Below are positions 7,883 to 16,890 of a stretch of 34,375 nt of DNA, in pieces. The stretch is from NCBI GenBank assembly GCA_038125725.1, contig JAYPEK010000040.1:1-34375 (forward strand). The letters run 5' to 3'. Within the stretch, counting starts at the first letter, position 1. Each line of letters starts with the position of its first letter. This stretch comes from TMED8 sp038125725. GTDB lineage: Bacteria > Pseudomonadota > Alphaproteobacteria > Rhodospirillales > Casp-alpha2. Both the position numbers and the translations under genes were made by a program. Under the pieces are notes generated by a model that worked only from the letters and a program-made list of their open reading frames with translations, was not told the origin of the DNA and searched no databases.

Positions 7883-10632
7883 ACGTGGAGCGCCAAACCC
7901 TGACGCTCGTCGTCAACGGCGAGGAGCGCACCGTCGCCGCGCCGCCGGCCCGCCGGCTGAGCGAACTGCTGCGCGAGGATTTGGGCCTCAAGGGCACCAA
8001 GGTCGGCTGCAACGCCGGCGACTGCGGCGCCTGTACCGTTTTAGTCGATGGCGCGCCCGTCTGTTCCTGCCTGATGCCGGCGCGCCAGGCCGCCGGGCGC
8101 CGCGTCACCACGGTGGAAGGCATCGGCGGGGAAGGGGGCTCCGATGGAAGGCTGGCCGACTTGCAGGCCGCGTTCCTACGCCATGGCGCGGCGCAATGCG
8201 GTATCTGTACGCCCGGCATGCTGATGGCGGCGACGTCGCTATTGCGGGAGAACCCGCATCCGTCCCGCGCCGAGGTCGAGGACGCCATCGGCGGCGTGCT
8301 TTGCCGCTGTACCGGTTACCAGAAAATCGTCGATGCGGTGCTGGATGCCGCGCACCCCGGCGTGGCGCCGGCCCTGCCGGGGGCGGGCGAAGCCGTCGGC
8401 GCACGCATCGAGCGCCTGGACGGCGTTCCCAAGGTCGCGGGCACCGAAGTTTTCGGCGCCGATTTCTGGCCCGAAGGCGCACTTTGGTTGCGCGCGGTGC
8501 GTTCGCCGCATCACGACGCGACGTTCTCCTTCGGCGATCTGGACGCCTGGTGTCGCGATACCCCCGGCGTCGAGTTCGTGTTCACCGCCGCCGACATTGA
8601 CGGCGATAACCGCTTCGGCGTCATTCCGGCCTTCGCCGAGCAACCGGCACTGGCGGAAGGCCGTGCGCGGTTCCGGGGCGAGGCGGTGGCTTTGGTGGCC
8701 GGCGAGACGGCGAGCCTGGGCGAGTTGGATTTGTCGGGCTTCCCCGTTCAATGGCAGCCCGGCGACGACTATGTCGAACCGGAGGCCGCACTGGCGGCCG
8801 AACGGCCGGTGCACGACGACCGCCCCGGCAACGTGTTGACGTCGGGCATGGTGCGCCAAGGCGACGCCGAGGCAGCGCTTTCCGCATCGGCGCATGTGGT
8901 CGACGGTGCCATGCGAACGGCCTATGTGGAACATGCCTATATCGAACCCGAGGCCGGAACCGCCTGGATGGAAGGCGACGTGCTCTGTATCCAGGCCTGT
9001 ACCCAGGCGCCGATCATGGACCGCGACGATACGGCCAAGGTGCTGGGCCTCGAGAAAGAGAAGGTGCGCATCCTGCCGGCTGCCGCCGGCGGCGGCTTCG
9101 GTTCCAAGCTCGATCTCTCGGTGCAGCCGCTGATCGGGTTGGTGGCGCTGAAGACCGGCCGGCCCTGCCGCATGGTCTATGCGCGTTCGGAATCGCTGAT
9201 GTCGTCGACCAAGCGCCACCCGGCGACGCTGCGCGCACGCATCGGCGCCGACGCGGAAGGGCGCGTCACCGCCATGACCATGGAAGGCGATTTCAACACG
9301 GGTGCCTATGCGTCGTGGGGGCCGACAGTGGCGGGCCGAGTGCCGATCCATGCGCCGGGTCCCTACCGCACGCCGGCCTATGAAGGCAGAGCCCGCGCCG
9401 TCCATACGCACGGGCCGGTGTCGGGGGCGTTCCGGGGCTTCGGCGTGCCACAGGCGGCCGTGTTGCAGGAAACGCTTTACGATGAACTGGCCGAGGCCTG
9501 CGGCATGGACCGGTTGGAATTCCGCCGCCTGAACGCGCTCCGGGATGGCGACGTGACCGCTTTCGGCCAGGAACTCCAGGCCGTCGGCACCGTCGAATGT
9601 CTGGATGCGCTGCGCACGCGCTGGGAAGAAGCACTGGCGCTGGCCAATATCGTCAATGCCGAACAGGGCCCGGTGCGGCGCGGCGTCGGCGTGGCGTCCT
9701 GCTGGTACGGCTGCGGCAATACCTCGATCCCCAATCCGTCGACCATGCGCTTGGGCGTGACGGCGGAAGGGCGGCTCAGGCTGCATCAGGGCGCGGTGGA
9801 TATCGGCCAGGGGTCCAATACCGTGATCCCGCAAATTCTGGCCGACGCCTTGGGTGTCGGCATCGATGCCATCGAATGCATCGGCGCCGACACCGCGATC
9901 ACGCCGGACTGCGGCAAGACGTCGGGCTCGCGCCAGACTTACGTTTCCGGCAAGGCCGCCGAACTGGCCGGCCGGGCACTGCGCCAGACCATCCTGCGGC
10001 TGAGCAACCGGGGCGAGGGCGCGGCGATTGCGTTCGATGCGGGGCGCATCGTCATCACCGAAGGTGCCGAGCGCTCGGAAATCGATCTCTCGCGGCTCGA
10101 GGCCGACGCCAACGGCTATGTGCTGGCGGCCGAGGAAACCTACGATCCGCCGACCACCGGGCTCGATCAGAACGGGCAGGGCAAGCCCTATGCGGTCTTC
10201 GGTTACGGTGCGCAGTTGGTGGAATTGGACGTGGACGTGAAGTTGGGGACCGTGAAGGTGCGGCGCATCACCGCCGCGCACGACGTCGGGCGCGCCATCA
10301 ACCCGCTGCTGGCCGAGGGCCAGATCGAGGGCGGCATCGCCCAGGGGCTCGGCATGGCCTTGTTGGAGGAATACCTGCCGGGCGTGACCGAGAACCTGCA
10401 CGACTACCTGATCCCGACCGTTGGCGACATGCCGGAGATTCAATCCATCCTGATCGAGAAGACCGACCCGGAAGGCCCCATGGGCGCCAAGGGACTTGGT
10501 GAGCATGTGCTGATCCCGACGGCACCGGCGATCCTCAATGCCATCCGCCACGCCACGGGGGCGAAGGTGACGCGCCTGCCGGCGCTGCCGCACCGGGTGC
10601 TGGCGGCGATCCGGGAAGCGGAGGGAAGATGA
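7879..10632 (+). CDS. Fused [2Fe-2S] plus molybdopterin catalytic subunit, xanthine dehydrogenase family
   Basis: This 917-residue protein joins two chains that are separate in many bacterial members. Residues 1-160 form the small subunit. It has a plant-type [2Fe-2S] site (C44, C49, C52, C64) and a second cluster (C107, C110, C142, C144). Residues 175-917 form the molybdenum subunit, with AAAGGGFGSK near 401-409, GAFRGFGVPQ near 517-526 and the catalytic glutamate E875 in GAKGLGEH. The enzyme should hydroxylate a carbon next to nitrogen in an aromatic heterocycle, or oxidise an aldehyde, using water as the oxygen source. It pairs with the upstream FAD subunit. The next gene resembles 6-hydroxynicotinate reductase, which makes a hydroxylated pyridine carboxylate an attractive product. 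Hypoxanthine or another heterocycle remains possible. The stop overlaps the next start. Confidence 0.9.
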   Translation: MNVERQTLTLVVNGEERTVAAPPARRLSELLREDLGLKGTKVGCNAGDCGACTVLVDGAPVCSCLMPARQAAGRRVTTVEGIGGEGGSDGRLADLQAAFLRHGAAQCGICTPGMLMAATSLLRENPHPSRAEVEDAIGGVLCRCTGYQKIVDAVLDAAHPGVAPALPGAGEAVGARIERLDGVPKVAGTEVFGADFWPEGALWLRAVRSPHHDATFSFGDLDAWCRDTPGVEFVFTAADIDGDNRFGVIPAFAEQPALAEGRARFRGEAVALVAGETASLGELDLSGFPVQWQPGDDYVEPEAALAAERPVHDDRPGNVLTSGMVRQGDAEAALSASAHVVDGAMRTAYVEHAYIEPEAGTAWMEGDVLCIQACTQAPIMDRDDTAKVLGLEKEKVRILPAAAGGGFGSKLDLSVQPLIGLVALKTGRPCRMVYARSESLMSSTKRHPATLRARIGADAEGRVTAMTMEGDFNTGAYASWGPTVAGRVPIHAPGPYRTPAYEGRARAVHTHGPVSGAFRGFGVPQAAVLQETLYDELAEACGMDRLEFRRLNALRDGDVTAFGQELQAVGTVECLDALRTRWEEALALANIVNAEQGPVRRGVGVASCWYGCGNTSIPNPSTMRLGVTAEGRLRLHQGAVDIGQGSNTVIPQILADALGVGIDAIECIGADTAITPDCGKTSGSRQTYVSGKAAELAGRALRQTILRLSNRGEGAAIAFDAGRIVITEGAERSEIDLSRLEADANGYVLAAEETYDPPTTGLDQNGQGKPYAVFGYGAQLVELDVDVKLGTVKVRRITAAHDVGRAINPLLAEGQIEGGIAQGLGMALLEEYLPGVTENLHDYLIPTVGDMPEIQSILIEKTDPEGPMGAKGLGEHVLIPTAPAILNAIRHATGAKVTRLPALPHRVLAAIREAEGR

Positions 10633-12101
10633 TGACCGAGGTGAAAGACGGCAAGGTCCGCTGCGACGCCTGCCCGGTGATGTGCTACATCGCCGATGGC
10701 AAGGCCGGTGCCTGCGACCGCTATGCCAACGAAGGCGGCAAGATCATTCGCTGCGACCCGCTGACCATCCTCGACCGCACGCTGGAAGCTGGCGGCGAAG
10801 TGGTGCCGTTCCTGCAATCCGATTGGGACGGCCGCGTGTTCCGGGGTGACGAGGTGTTCGTCACCGCCGTCGGCGCCGGCACCACCTATCCCGACTACAA
10901 GCCCGCCCCCTTCATCGTCAGCCGTGAGGTCGAGGGCGCGGATTTCGTCACCGTGGTGTCGGAGGCGATCTTCTCCTACTGCGGGGCGAAGATCAAAATC
11001 GACACCGACCGGCACTTGGGCGCGGAAACCGCCACCGTGCGCGCCGATGGCGAGGCCGTCGGCCACGTCACCACCGGCGAATACGGCTCGCAGATGCTGT
11101 CCTTGGGCGGCGTGCATCACCTGACGGGCGGCTCCAAGAAAGAGGGGCGCGTCACCTGCCAGACGCTGATGGATCTCTGCAACAAGCAGGCCGTGGAACT
11201 GAGAATCGACGGCGGTTCCACCGTCGTCGTCGAAGCCGGCCGCGCGCCGATCATCGACGGCAAGCCCGAGCACCGCATGCGGGTCGGCTGCGGCTCGGCG
11301 ACCATCGGCATGTTCGCTTCGCAATGGAAGGGGCTGGTGGACGAGGTGGTGGTGGTCGATGACCACATCACCGGCGTCGTCTCCGAACACCAGGCCGGCA
11401 AGGTGTTGGACTGGCCCGACACGGGCATCGACATCAAGGGACGGCGCTCGACGCCGGGGCGCTATTTCCAAGTGGCGGACCCGGGGCTCGGCTGGGGCGG
11501 CACCGATATCGAGGACCCGCTGGTGATCCTCGGCGAATGGAACCCGAAAAAGGGGGCGCGGCCGGGCTTGAGCGTGCTGATGGTCTCCACCACCGGCGAG
11601 CAGTCCGCCTATTACGTCCTCGACGAGGCGCTGACGCCGGTGCTGAAGGAAATGCCCAGGCAACTGGAGCCGACGGTGGACCTGATCGCCGAGAACTGCG
11701 AACCGGCGTTGTCGACCGTCCTGTTCATGGGCGGCGCCGGCGGCTCGCTGCGGTCCGGCGTGACGCGCAATCCGGTGAAGCTGACGCGCTCGGTGCATGA
11801 TCTGCGCACCCGGGTGAGCTGCGGCGGCGCGCCCGCCTATGTGTGGCCCGGCGGCGGCATCACCATCATGGCGGACGTGACCGAAATGCCGGACAACTCG
11901 TTCGGCTACGTGCCGACGCCGGCCATTGTCGCGCCCATCGAATTCACGCTCCGGCGCGACGACTACAAGGCGCTCGGCGGTCACGACGGCGCGGTGCGGC
12001 TGCTGGCCGACATCCTGGCCGAGGGCGGCGAGTACGGCGATGACGTGCGCGCCATGGCGCCGCCCTTGGGTGACGCCTTCCCGCATCCGGAAGACGACTG
12101 A
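10629..12101 (+). CDS. 6-hydroxynicotinate reductase-like iron-sulfur protein
   Basis: A 490-residue protein that I recognise as the family annotated from Eubacterium barkeri 6-hydroxynicotinate reductase. That enzyme reduces the pyridone ring to a tetrahydro-6-oxo acid. An N-terminal cysteine set C12-x2-C15-x3-C19-x9-C29 (CDACPVMCYI, GACDRYAN) looks like an Fe-S site. Further cysteines are C118, C177, C184, C221, C357 and C398. The stretch GCGSATIG (220-227) resembles flavin-attachment sequences, which matters because an ApbE-like protein is encoded next. No signal peptide or membrane segment is seen. ATG at 10629 or 10632 are both possible starts, with GAGGGAAG upstream. The gene overlaps the hydroxylase stop and is followed after 1 nt by UPF0280. 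Family assignment is from memory of motifs; the substrate is inferred. Confidence 0.7.
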   Translation: MMTEVKDGKVRCDACPVMCYIADGKAGACDRYANEGGKIIRCDPLTILDRTLEAGGEVVPFLQSDWDGRVFRGDEVFVTAVGAGTTYPDYKPAPFIVSREVEGADFVTVVSEAIFSYCGAKIKIDTDRHLGAETATVRADGEAVGHVTTGEYGSQMLSLGGVHHLTGGSKKEGRVTCQTLMDLCNKQAVELRIDGGSTVVVEAGRAPIIDGKPEHRMRVGCGSATIGMFASQWKGLVDEVVVVDDHITGVVSEHQAGKVLDWPDTGIDIKGRRSTPGRYFQVADPGLGWGGTDIEDPLVILGEWNPKKGARPGLSVLMVSTTGEQSAYYVLDEALTPVLKEMPRQLEPTVDLIAENCEPALSTVLFMGGAGGSLRSGVTRNPVKLTRSVHDLRTRVSCGGAPAYVWPGGGITIMADVTEMPDNSFGYVPTPAIVAPIEFTLRRDDYKALGGHDGAVRLLADILAEGGEYGDDVRAMAPPLGDAFPHPEDD

Positions 12102-12102
12102 C

Positions 12103-12954
12103 ATGCAGGCCGCCCAGGCCGCCATGCTGCCCGACGGCCGCCGGCTGCACCTGCACCACGGCCCCATCGACCTGATCGTCGAGGCCTGGGGGCCGGGGCG
12201 CGAAGATGCCTATGGCCGCGCTGTCCGCCGCTTCGAGACTCTATTGCAGGAGCTTGTGGATGAACTGCCGGCGCTGCGCCGGCCGCTGGTGCCGGGCGCG
12301 GAATTCCAAGGCCCCGTGGCCCGGCGCATGGGCGCCGCGGTCCGGCCGCATGATGATGTCTTCGTCACCCCCATGGCCGCCGTCGCCGGCGCGGTGGCGG
12401 ATGAGATCATATCAGAGATGGCCGGCGCGGAGATCGCCAAGGCCTACGTCAACAACGGCGGCGACGCGGCCTTCCACCTGTTGCCCGGCGAGCGGACTGA
12501 GGCGGCGCTGGCCGCCGAGGTCGCGGGCCGCATCGTCATTGCCGCCGACGACCCATATCGCGGGCTCGCCACGTCCGGATGGCGCGGGAGCAGCCATTCC
12601 CTGGGGATCGCCGATGCGGTCAGCGTGGTGGCGGAAACGGCCGCCGCCGCCGACGTGGCCGCGACGCTGATCGCCAATGCCATCGACCTGCCCGGCCATG
12701 CCGCCATCCGGCGCCAGCCGGCGAGCGAGCTCGCGCCCGACAGCGATCTGGGTGATCGCCTGGTGACCGTCGAGGTCGGTGCGCTGACGGCGGAAGAGAC
12801 CGCGATGGCGTTGGCGCGCGGTGTCGGCTCTGCGGAAGATTTTCTGGCGCGCGGCCTGATTGGCGGCGCGCTCCTGACGCTTAACCGGGAGCTCCGCCTC
12901 GTCGGTGCCGGAGCTCCGTTCGAAACCGAAGAGAGGACCCTCGTCCATGCCTGA
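12103..12954 (+). CDS. UPF0280 family protein (ApbE-like fold)
   Basis: A 283-residue protein of the UPF0280 family, which is distantly related to ApbE flavin transferases. Supporting stretches are a conserved KAYVNNGGDAAFHL (residues about 110-125; ApbE enzymes have a comparable NxGGD segment) and ATSGWRGSSHSLGIADAVSVV (in part), matching the ApbE ATSG region. No signal peptide is seen, so it should act in the cytoplasm. The ATG at 12103 follows the previous stop by 1 nt, and its end overlaps the DUF1185 start by 8 nt. Constant company with a ring reductase suggests a role in modifying or maturing that reductase, possibly covalent flavin attachment. That role is inference; no function is established for the family that I know of. 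Confidence 0.75.
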   Translation: MQAAQAAMLPDGRRLHLHHGPIDLIVEAWGPGREDAYGRAVRRFETLLQELVDELPALRRPLVPGAEFQGPVARRMGAAVRPHDDVFVTPMAAVAGAVADEIISEMAGAEIAKAYVNNGGDAAFHLLPGERTEAALAAEVAGRIVIAADDPYRGLATSGWRGSSHSLGIADAVSVVAETAAAADVAATLIANAIDLPGHAAIRRQPASELAPDSDLGDRLVTVEVGALTAEETAMALARGVGSAEDFLARGLIGGALLTLNRELRLVGAGAPFETEERTLVHA

Positions 12955-13528
12955 CTTTCCCTTGCGCAAGACCATGCTGTTCATGGAGGAAATCCACCAC
13001 GAGAACGGCCCGGCGCCGGCAGTGCCCCGCGTCCGCGCCGCCATCGTGGCGCTGGTCAAAAACCCCTTTGCGGGGCGCTACGAAGATGACCTGCAATCGG
13101 CCATGGATGACCTGAAGCCCCTGGGCTTGATGATGACCGACAAACTGATCGAGGCCTTGGGCGGCTTGGACGGCATCGACGGTTACGGTAAGGCGGCGAT
13201 GGCCGGCGAGGCGGGGGAACTGGAGCACACGGCGCTCTGGCACGTGCCCGGCGGCTACGCCATGCGCGAGCGGCTGGGCGAGGCCAAGGCCATCGTGCCG
13301 TCGGCCATGAAGGTGGGCGGGCCCGGAACGCGCGTCGACGTCCCCCTGGGTCATATCAACGCGGCCTACGTGCGCAGCCACTTCGACGCCATGGAAGTGG
13401 GCGTCCCGGATGGTCCCCGCGCCGACGAAATCCTGTTCGCGCTGGCCATGAGCAAGGGCCCGCGCATCCACAACCGCATGGGCGGGCTCAGCGTCGATCA
13501 GGTAACGGGGGAAGACGGGCTGCGTTAG
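12947..13528 (+). CDS. DUF1185 'amino acid synthesis' family protein
   Basis: A 193-residue protein of the DUF1185 family, often labelled amino acid synthesis protein without proven function. Typical stretches include LRKTMLFMEEIHHENG at the N-terminus, KNPFAGRY near residue 43, an ELEHTALWHVPGG segment in the middle, and GPRIHNRMGGL near the C-terminus. There is no signal peptide or membrane segment. The ATG at 12947 has GAGAGGA upstream and overlaps the UPF0280 stop by eight bases. A longer upstream start at 12905 lacks support. It is the last gene of the hydroxylase operon and ends 3 nt before the convergent livF stop. A hydrolase or isomerase-like role on a ring-opened intermediate would suit the operon, but I cannot support a specific reaction. 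Confidence 0.8.
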   Translation: MPDFPLRKTMLFMEEIHHENGPAPAVPRVRAAIVALVKNPFAGRYEDDLQSAMDDLKPLGLMMTDKLIEALGGLDGIDGYGKAAMAGEAGELEHTALWHVPGGYAMRERLGEAKAIVPSAMKVGGPGTRVDVPLGHINAAYVRSHFDAMEVGVPDGPRADEILFALAMSKGPRIHNRMGGLSVDQVTGEDGLR

Positions 13529-13531
13529 GGC

Positions 13532-14233
13532 TCAGACCGCCAGGTACTTCTCGCGCACGTCTGGGCTGGCTTCCAGCTCGGCGATGGTGCCATCGTAGCG
13601 CATCTCGCCGCTTTCGATGATGTAGGCGCGGTCGGAGACCAGCTTGGCGAAGTGCAGGTTCTGTTCCGAGATCAGCACCGTCAGGCCGGTGCTTTTCAGT
13701 TCCAGGATGGTCTCCGCCATCTTCTCGACGATCACCGGCGCGATGCCTTCGGAAGGCTCATCGAGCAAGATCATCTTCGGGTTGCCCATTAGCGTGCGCG
13801 CGATGGTCAGCATCTGCTGCTCGCCGCCGGAAAGCTGGCCGCCCGCATTGGAGCGCCGCTCGGCCAGGTTGGGGAACAGTTGGAACAGCCGTTCCGCCGT
13901 CCAGGGTTCGAGCCCAGAGGCTGCCGGCCGGCGGCCGACCTCCAGGTTTTCCAGCACGGTCAGATCGGTGAAAATGCGCCGTTCCTCCGGCACGTAACCG
14001 AGCCCCAACCGGCAGGTCTTGTAGGAGGCCAGTTGCGTGGTGTCGGTGCCGGCGAAGGTGATGCGGCCAGATGCCGGGCGCACCAGGCCGATGGCGCTCT
14101 TGATGGTGGTGGTCTTGCCCGCGCCGTTGCGGCCCAAGAGAGCCACCACCTCGCCGGCCTCGGCCTTCAGCGATACCCCGTGCAGGATATGGGCGCCACC
14201 GTAGAAGGTGTGGATGTCGGTGATCTCAAGCAT
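13532..14233 (-). CDS. livF: Branched-chain amino acid-type ABC transporter ATPase, LivF
   Basis: This 233-residue ATPase of a Liv-type importer energises uptake through the permease. Walker A is LLGRNGAGKTTT near residue 35, the signature LSGGEQQ lies near 136, and Walker B MILLDEPSEG follows. The C-terminal RYDGTIAEL stretch is typical of LivF. The start is the ATG at 14233 inside the end of livG (8-nt overlap). The frame open further upstream is antisense or non-family sequence. The order livK-livHM-livG-livF in one direction indicates an operon. The neighbours are catabolic genes for an aromatic or heterocyclic acid, so the substrate need not be an amino acid; Liv-type systems importing aromatic acids and amides are known. 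Confidence 0.92.
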   Translation of the reverse strand: MLEITDIHTFYGGAHILHGVSLKAEAGEVVALLGRNGAGKTTTIKSAIGLVRPASGRITFAGTDTTQLASYKTCRLGLGYVPEERRIFTDLTVLENLEVGRRPAASGLEPWTAERLFQLFPNLAERRSNAGGQLSGGEQQMLTIARTLMGNPKMILLDEPSEGIAPVIVEKMAETILELKSTGLTVLISEQNLHFAKLVSDRAYIIESGEMRYDGTIAELEASPDVREKYLAV

Positions 14234-14996
14234 TGCCGGCCTCCGACGCGAAGGTGGAGCCGCCGCCGAGATAGACCTCCTGCACGCGCGGATCGGCGCG
14301 GACGGCATCGACGCTGCCTTCGGCCAGCAATTCGCCCCGATTGAGCACCAGCAGACGGTGCGCATTCTCGAAGACGACATCCATGTCGTGTTCGGTAAAC
14401 AGCACGCTGACATTGCGCTCCGCGACGATGTCGGCAGTGAGCTTCATCAGCGCTCGGCGCTCGCCGGGCGCCATGCCGGCGGTCGGTTCGTCCATCAGCA
14501 AAAGCGCCGGGTCGTGCGCCAGCGCCATGGCCAGTTCCAGCCGCTTCAAGTCGCCATAGGCCAGGATATTGGCGGCGCGGTCGGCCTGGTCGGCCATGGA
14601 GATCAGGTCCAGCAGCTTCATGGCGTCTTCGCGGTAGAGCCCGGCGGCGCGGCAGATGGCCGAGAATGCCTTGCGGTGATGCGAAATCAACGCCATCTGC
14701 ACGTTTTCGACCACCGACATGGAGGCGTAGACGGCGGTGATCTGGAAGGTGCGCCCGACGCCCTTGCGCCAGATTTCGCGCGGCTTCATCCCGACAAGTT
14801 CCTGGCCGTCGAGCTTCACCGAGCCCTCATCGGGCGCGAGGATGCCGTAGATCATGTTGAAACAGGTCGACTTGCCCGCCCCGTTGGGACCGATCAGCGC
14901 CAAGAGTTCGCCCTTTTCGAGGCCGAAGCTGACGTTGGCCACCGCGCGGTTGCCGCCGAAGGACTTCGAGAGCCCGCTGACGTCGAGGAAGCTCAT
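14226..14996 (-). CDS. livG: Branched-chain amino acid-type ABC transporter ATPase, LivG
   Basis: A 256-residue ATPase that partners LivF. Walker A is LIGPNGAGKST near residue 34. LAYGDLKRLELAMAL holds the degenerate signature usual in LivG, and Walker B is ALLLMDEPTAGMAP. The length fits LivG. The ATG at 14996 overlaps the fused permease stop by four bases. All key ATP-binding residues are present. It forms the heterodimeric motor with LivF beneath the membrane. Distinguishing LivG from LivF rests on the C-terminal pattern and gene order, and is fairly secure. Confidence 0.92.
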   Translation of the reverse strand: MSFLDVSGLSKSFGGNRAVANVSFGLEKGELLALIGPNGAGKSTCFNMIYGILAPDEGSVKLDGQELVGMKPREIWRKGVGRTFQITAVYASMSVVENVQMALISHHRKAFSAICRAAGLYREDAMKLLDLISMADQADRAANILAYGDLKRLELAMALAHDPALLLMDEPTAGMAPGERRALMKLTADIVAERNVSVLFTEHDMDVVFENAHRLLVLNRGELLAEGSVDAVRADPRVQEVYLGGGSTFASEAGNA

Positions 14997-16852
14997 GGCT
15001 GGGCCCCCGCGGATTTACGGCGGAGGAGGCCGCGCAGTTGTTCCATCGCCCCGGCGAGCCCGCCCGGCATCAATACGGCGATGCCGATGATCAGAATGCC
15101 CAGCAAAAGCCGCCAGTATTCGAACCTGGACAGCCAGTCGTGCAAAAGCGTGAAGGCGCTGGCGCCGGCGATGGGGCCTGAGAGCGATTGCACGCCGCCC
15201 AGGAACACCATGATCAGCGCATCGAAGGAGCGCGCGATCTCCATCTCGGTGGGGAACACACTGCCCTTGGCGAAAACGAAGAGGCCGCCCGCCAGCCCGG
15301 CCATGGCGCCGGCGAAGACGAACGACGCCCACTGGATCAGCTTGACGTTGAGGCCGATGGCTTCGCTCCTGAGTGCCGAATCGCGGCTGCCCCGGAGCGC
15401 GTAGCCGAATGGCGTCAAGGCCATGGCGCGAATGACGACGATGCCGCCGATGGCCAGCACCATGACCAGGTAATAGTAGATCGCCGGGTCCTTGGCCCAT
15501 TCGGACGGCCAGACGCCGAGGATGCCGTCGTCGCCGCCGGTGAACTCGCCCCACTGAAACACCACCGACCAGAGCACCTGGGCGCAGGCCAGCGTCAGCA
15601 TGGCAAAGTAGACGCCCGTGAGGCGCACGCAGAACCAGCCGACCACCAGCGCCGCCAGGCCGGCGCCCAGGGGCGCCAGCATCAGCGCCAGTTCCATCGG
15701 CGTCTCGGCGTAATGGACGAACAGTGCCGCCACATAGGCGCCGCCGCCGTAGAAGGCGGCGTGGCCGAACGACACCAGCCCGCCGACACCCAGAATGTAA
15801 TGCAGGCTGGCGGCGAACAGGCAGAAGATGAGGATGTCGGCCGCCAACACGGTGACGAACTTGACGCCCACCAGCGGCACCAGCGCCAGCGCCACGATCA
15901 GCGCCAGCACGGCGAGCTTGCCGCCCATGCCGAGCTCGCGGATCGGCTTCGGCGGCGGGCCCTGGGCGCCGTGATCGCCGGCCATTTCGGGCTTGCCGAA
16001 CAGGCCCCAGGGGCGCAGAACCAGAACCACGGCCATGACCACGAACATGAGGACGAGCGTGCTGTCGGGCAGCAACCGGATGCCGTAGACCTGCAGCACC
16101 GAGATCAGCACCGAGGCCACGTAAGCGCCGAAGATCGAGCCCATGCCGCCGGTGACGACGACGACGAAGATCGGCGCCAGGATGCCGAAATCCATCAACA
16201 GGTTGGCGCTGCCTTTCGGCAGTTGCGCGGCGCCGCCGATGCCGGCCAGGAAGGCACCCAGGAAAAACACGGCGGAGAACAGGAACGATTGATTGACGCC
16301 CAAGGCCGAGACCATCTCGCGGTCCTGCGTGGCGGCGCGCACCAGGACGCCCATGCGGGTCTTGTTGAACAACAGCCAGAGCCCCGCCAGCACCACCAGC
16401 GAAAAGACGATCAGCACCAGGTCGTAGGACGGCACCGGTTCGCCGAAGATGCGCACCACGCCGCTGAACCCAGGTGCCCGCTGGCCGAACAGGTCCTCCG
16501 GCCCCCAGGTCATCAAGGTCAGGTCCTGGATCACCAGGATGACGCCGAAGGTGGCGACCAGTTGGAACAGTTCCGGCGCCTTGTAGATGGGCTTGAGGAC
16601 GCAGACCTCGACGATGACGCCGATCAGCCCGACGGCGATGCCGGCCAGCAGGATCGATGTCCAGAAACCGGCGATCCCCGGCAAAACCAGCATCGCCGAA
16701 TAGGCGACGTAGGCGCCGAGCATGTAGAACGACCCGTGCGAGAAATTCACCACCCGGGTGACGCCGAAGATGATCGACAGCCCGGACGCCACCAGGAACA
16801 GCGCCGCCGCGTTGGCGAGCCCTGTCAGCAACTGGGCGAAATAGAAGGCCAT
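14993..16852 (-). CDS. Fused LivH-LivM permease of the Liv-type ABC importer
   Basis: A single 619-residue permease replaces the usual two chains. Residues 1-290 match LivH: SGLSIIFGVTRVVNFSHGS near the N-terminus, then many hydrophobic helices. A hydrophilic linker rich in Pro and Gly (about 290-310) follows. Residues 310-610 match LivM: LGVGGLVSFGHAAFYGGGAY near 360, and AGAMAGLAGGLFVFAKG near 540. Reading is continuous, with no frame break, so the fusion looks genuine. The ATG at 16852 is preceded by GAGGA. Its stop overlaps livG by four bases. It is separated from livK by a strong hairpin that should lower its expression relative to the binding protein. Confidence 0.9.
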   Translation of the reverse strand: MAFYFAQLLTGLANAAALFLVASGLSIIFGVTRVVNFSHGSFYMLGAYVAYSAMLVLPGIAGFWTSILLAGIAVGLIGVIVEVCVLKPIYKAPELFQLVATFGVILVIQDLTLMTWGPEDLFGQRAPGFSGVVRIFGEPVPSYDLVLIVFSLVVLAGLWLLFNKTRMGVLVRAATQDREMVSALGVNQSFLFSAVFFLGAFLAGIGGAAQLPKGSANLLMDFGILAPIFVVVVTGGMGSIFGAYVASVLISVLQVYGIRLLPDSTLVLMFVVMAVVLVLRPWGLFGKPEMAGDHGAQGPPPKPIRELGMGGKLAVLALIVALALVPLVGVKFVTVLAADILIFCLFAASLHYILGVGGLVSFGHAAFYGGGAYVAALFVHYAETPMELALMLAPLGAGLAALVVGWFCVRLTGVYFAMLTLACAQVLWSVVFQWGEFTGGDDGILGVWPSEWAKDPAIYYYLVMVLAIGGIVVIRAMALTPFGYALRGSRDSALRSEAIGLNVKLIQWASFVFAGAMAGLAGGLFVFAKGSVFPTEMEIARSFDALIMVFLGGVQSLSGPIAGASAFTLLHDWLSRFEYWRLLLGILIIGIAVLMPGGLAGAMEQLRGLLRRKSAGAQP

Positions 16853-16890
16853 GGCTCGTCCTCGGGCCGGGCGGAGGGAAGGGAATGGAA

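Noticed and set aside
8239..10593. 784-codon leftward open frame opposite the molybdenum hydroxylase
   Set aside because: No family features; the rightward frame carries all Fe-S and Mo motifs.
10629..12101. Cyanuric acid/barbiturate ring-opening amidohydrolase
   Set aside because: Considered from the context of hydantoinases, but the N-terminal CDACPVMC and GACDRYAN cysteine motifs indicate an Fe-S reductase family.
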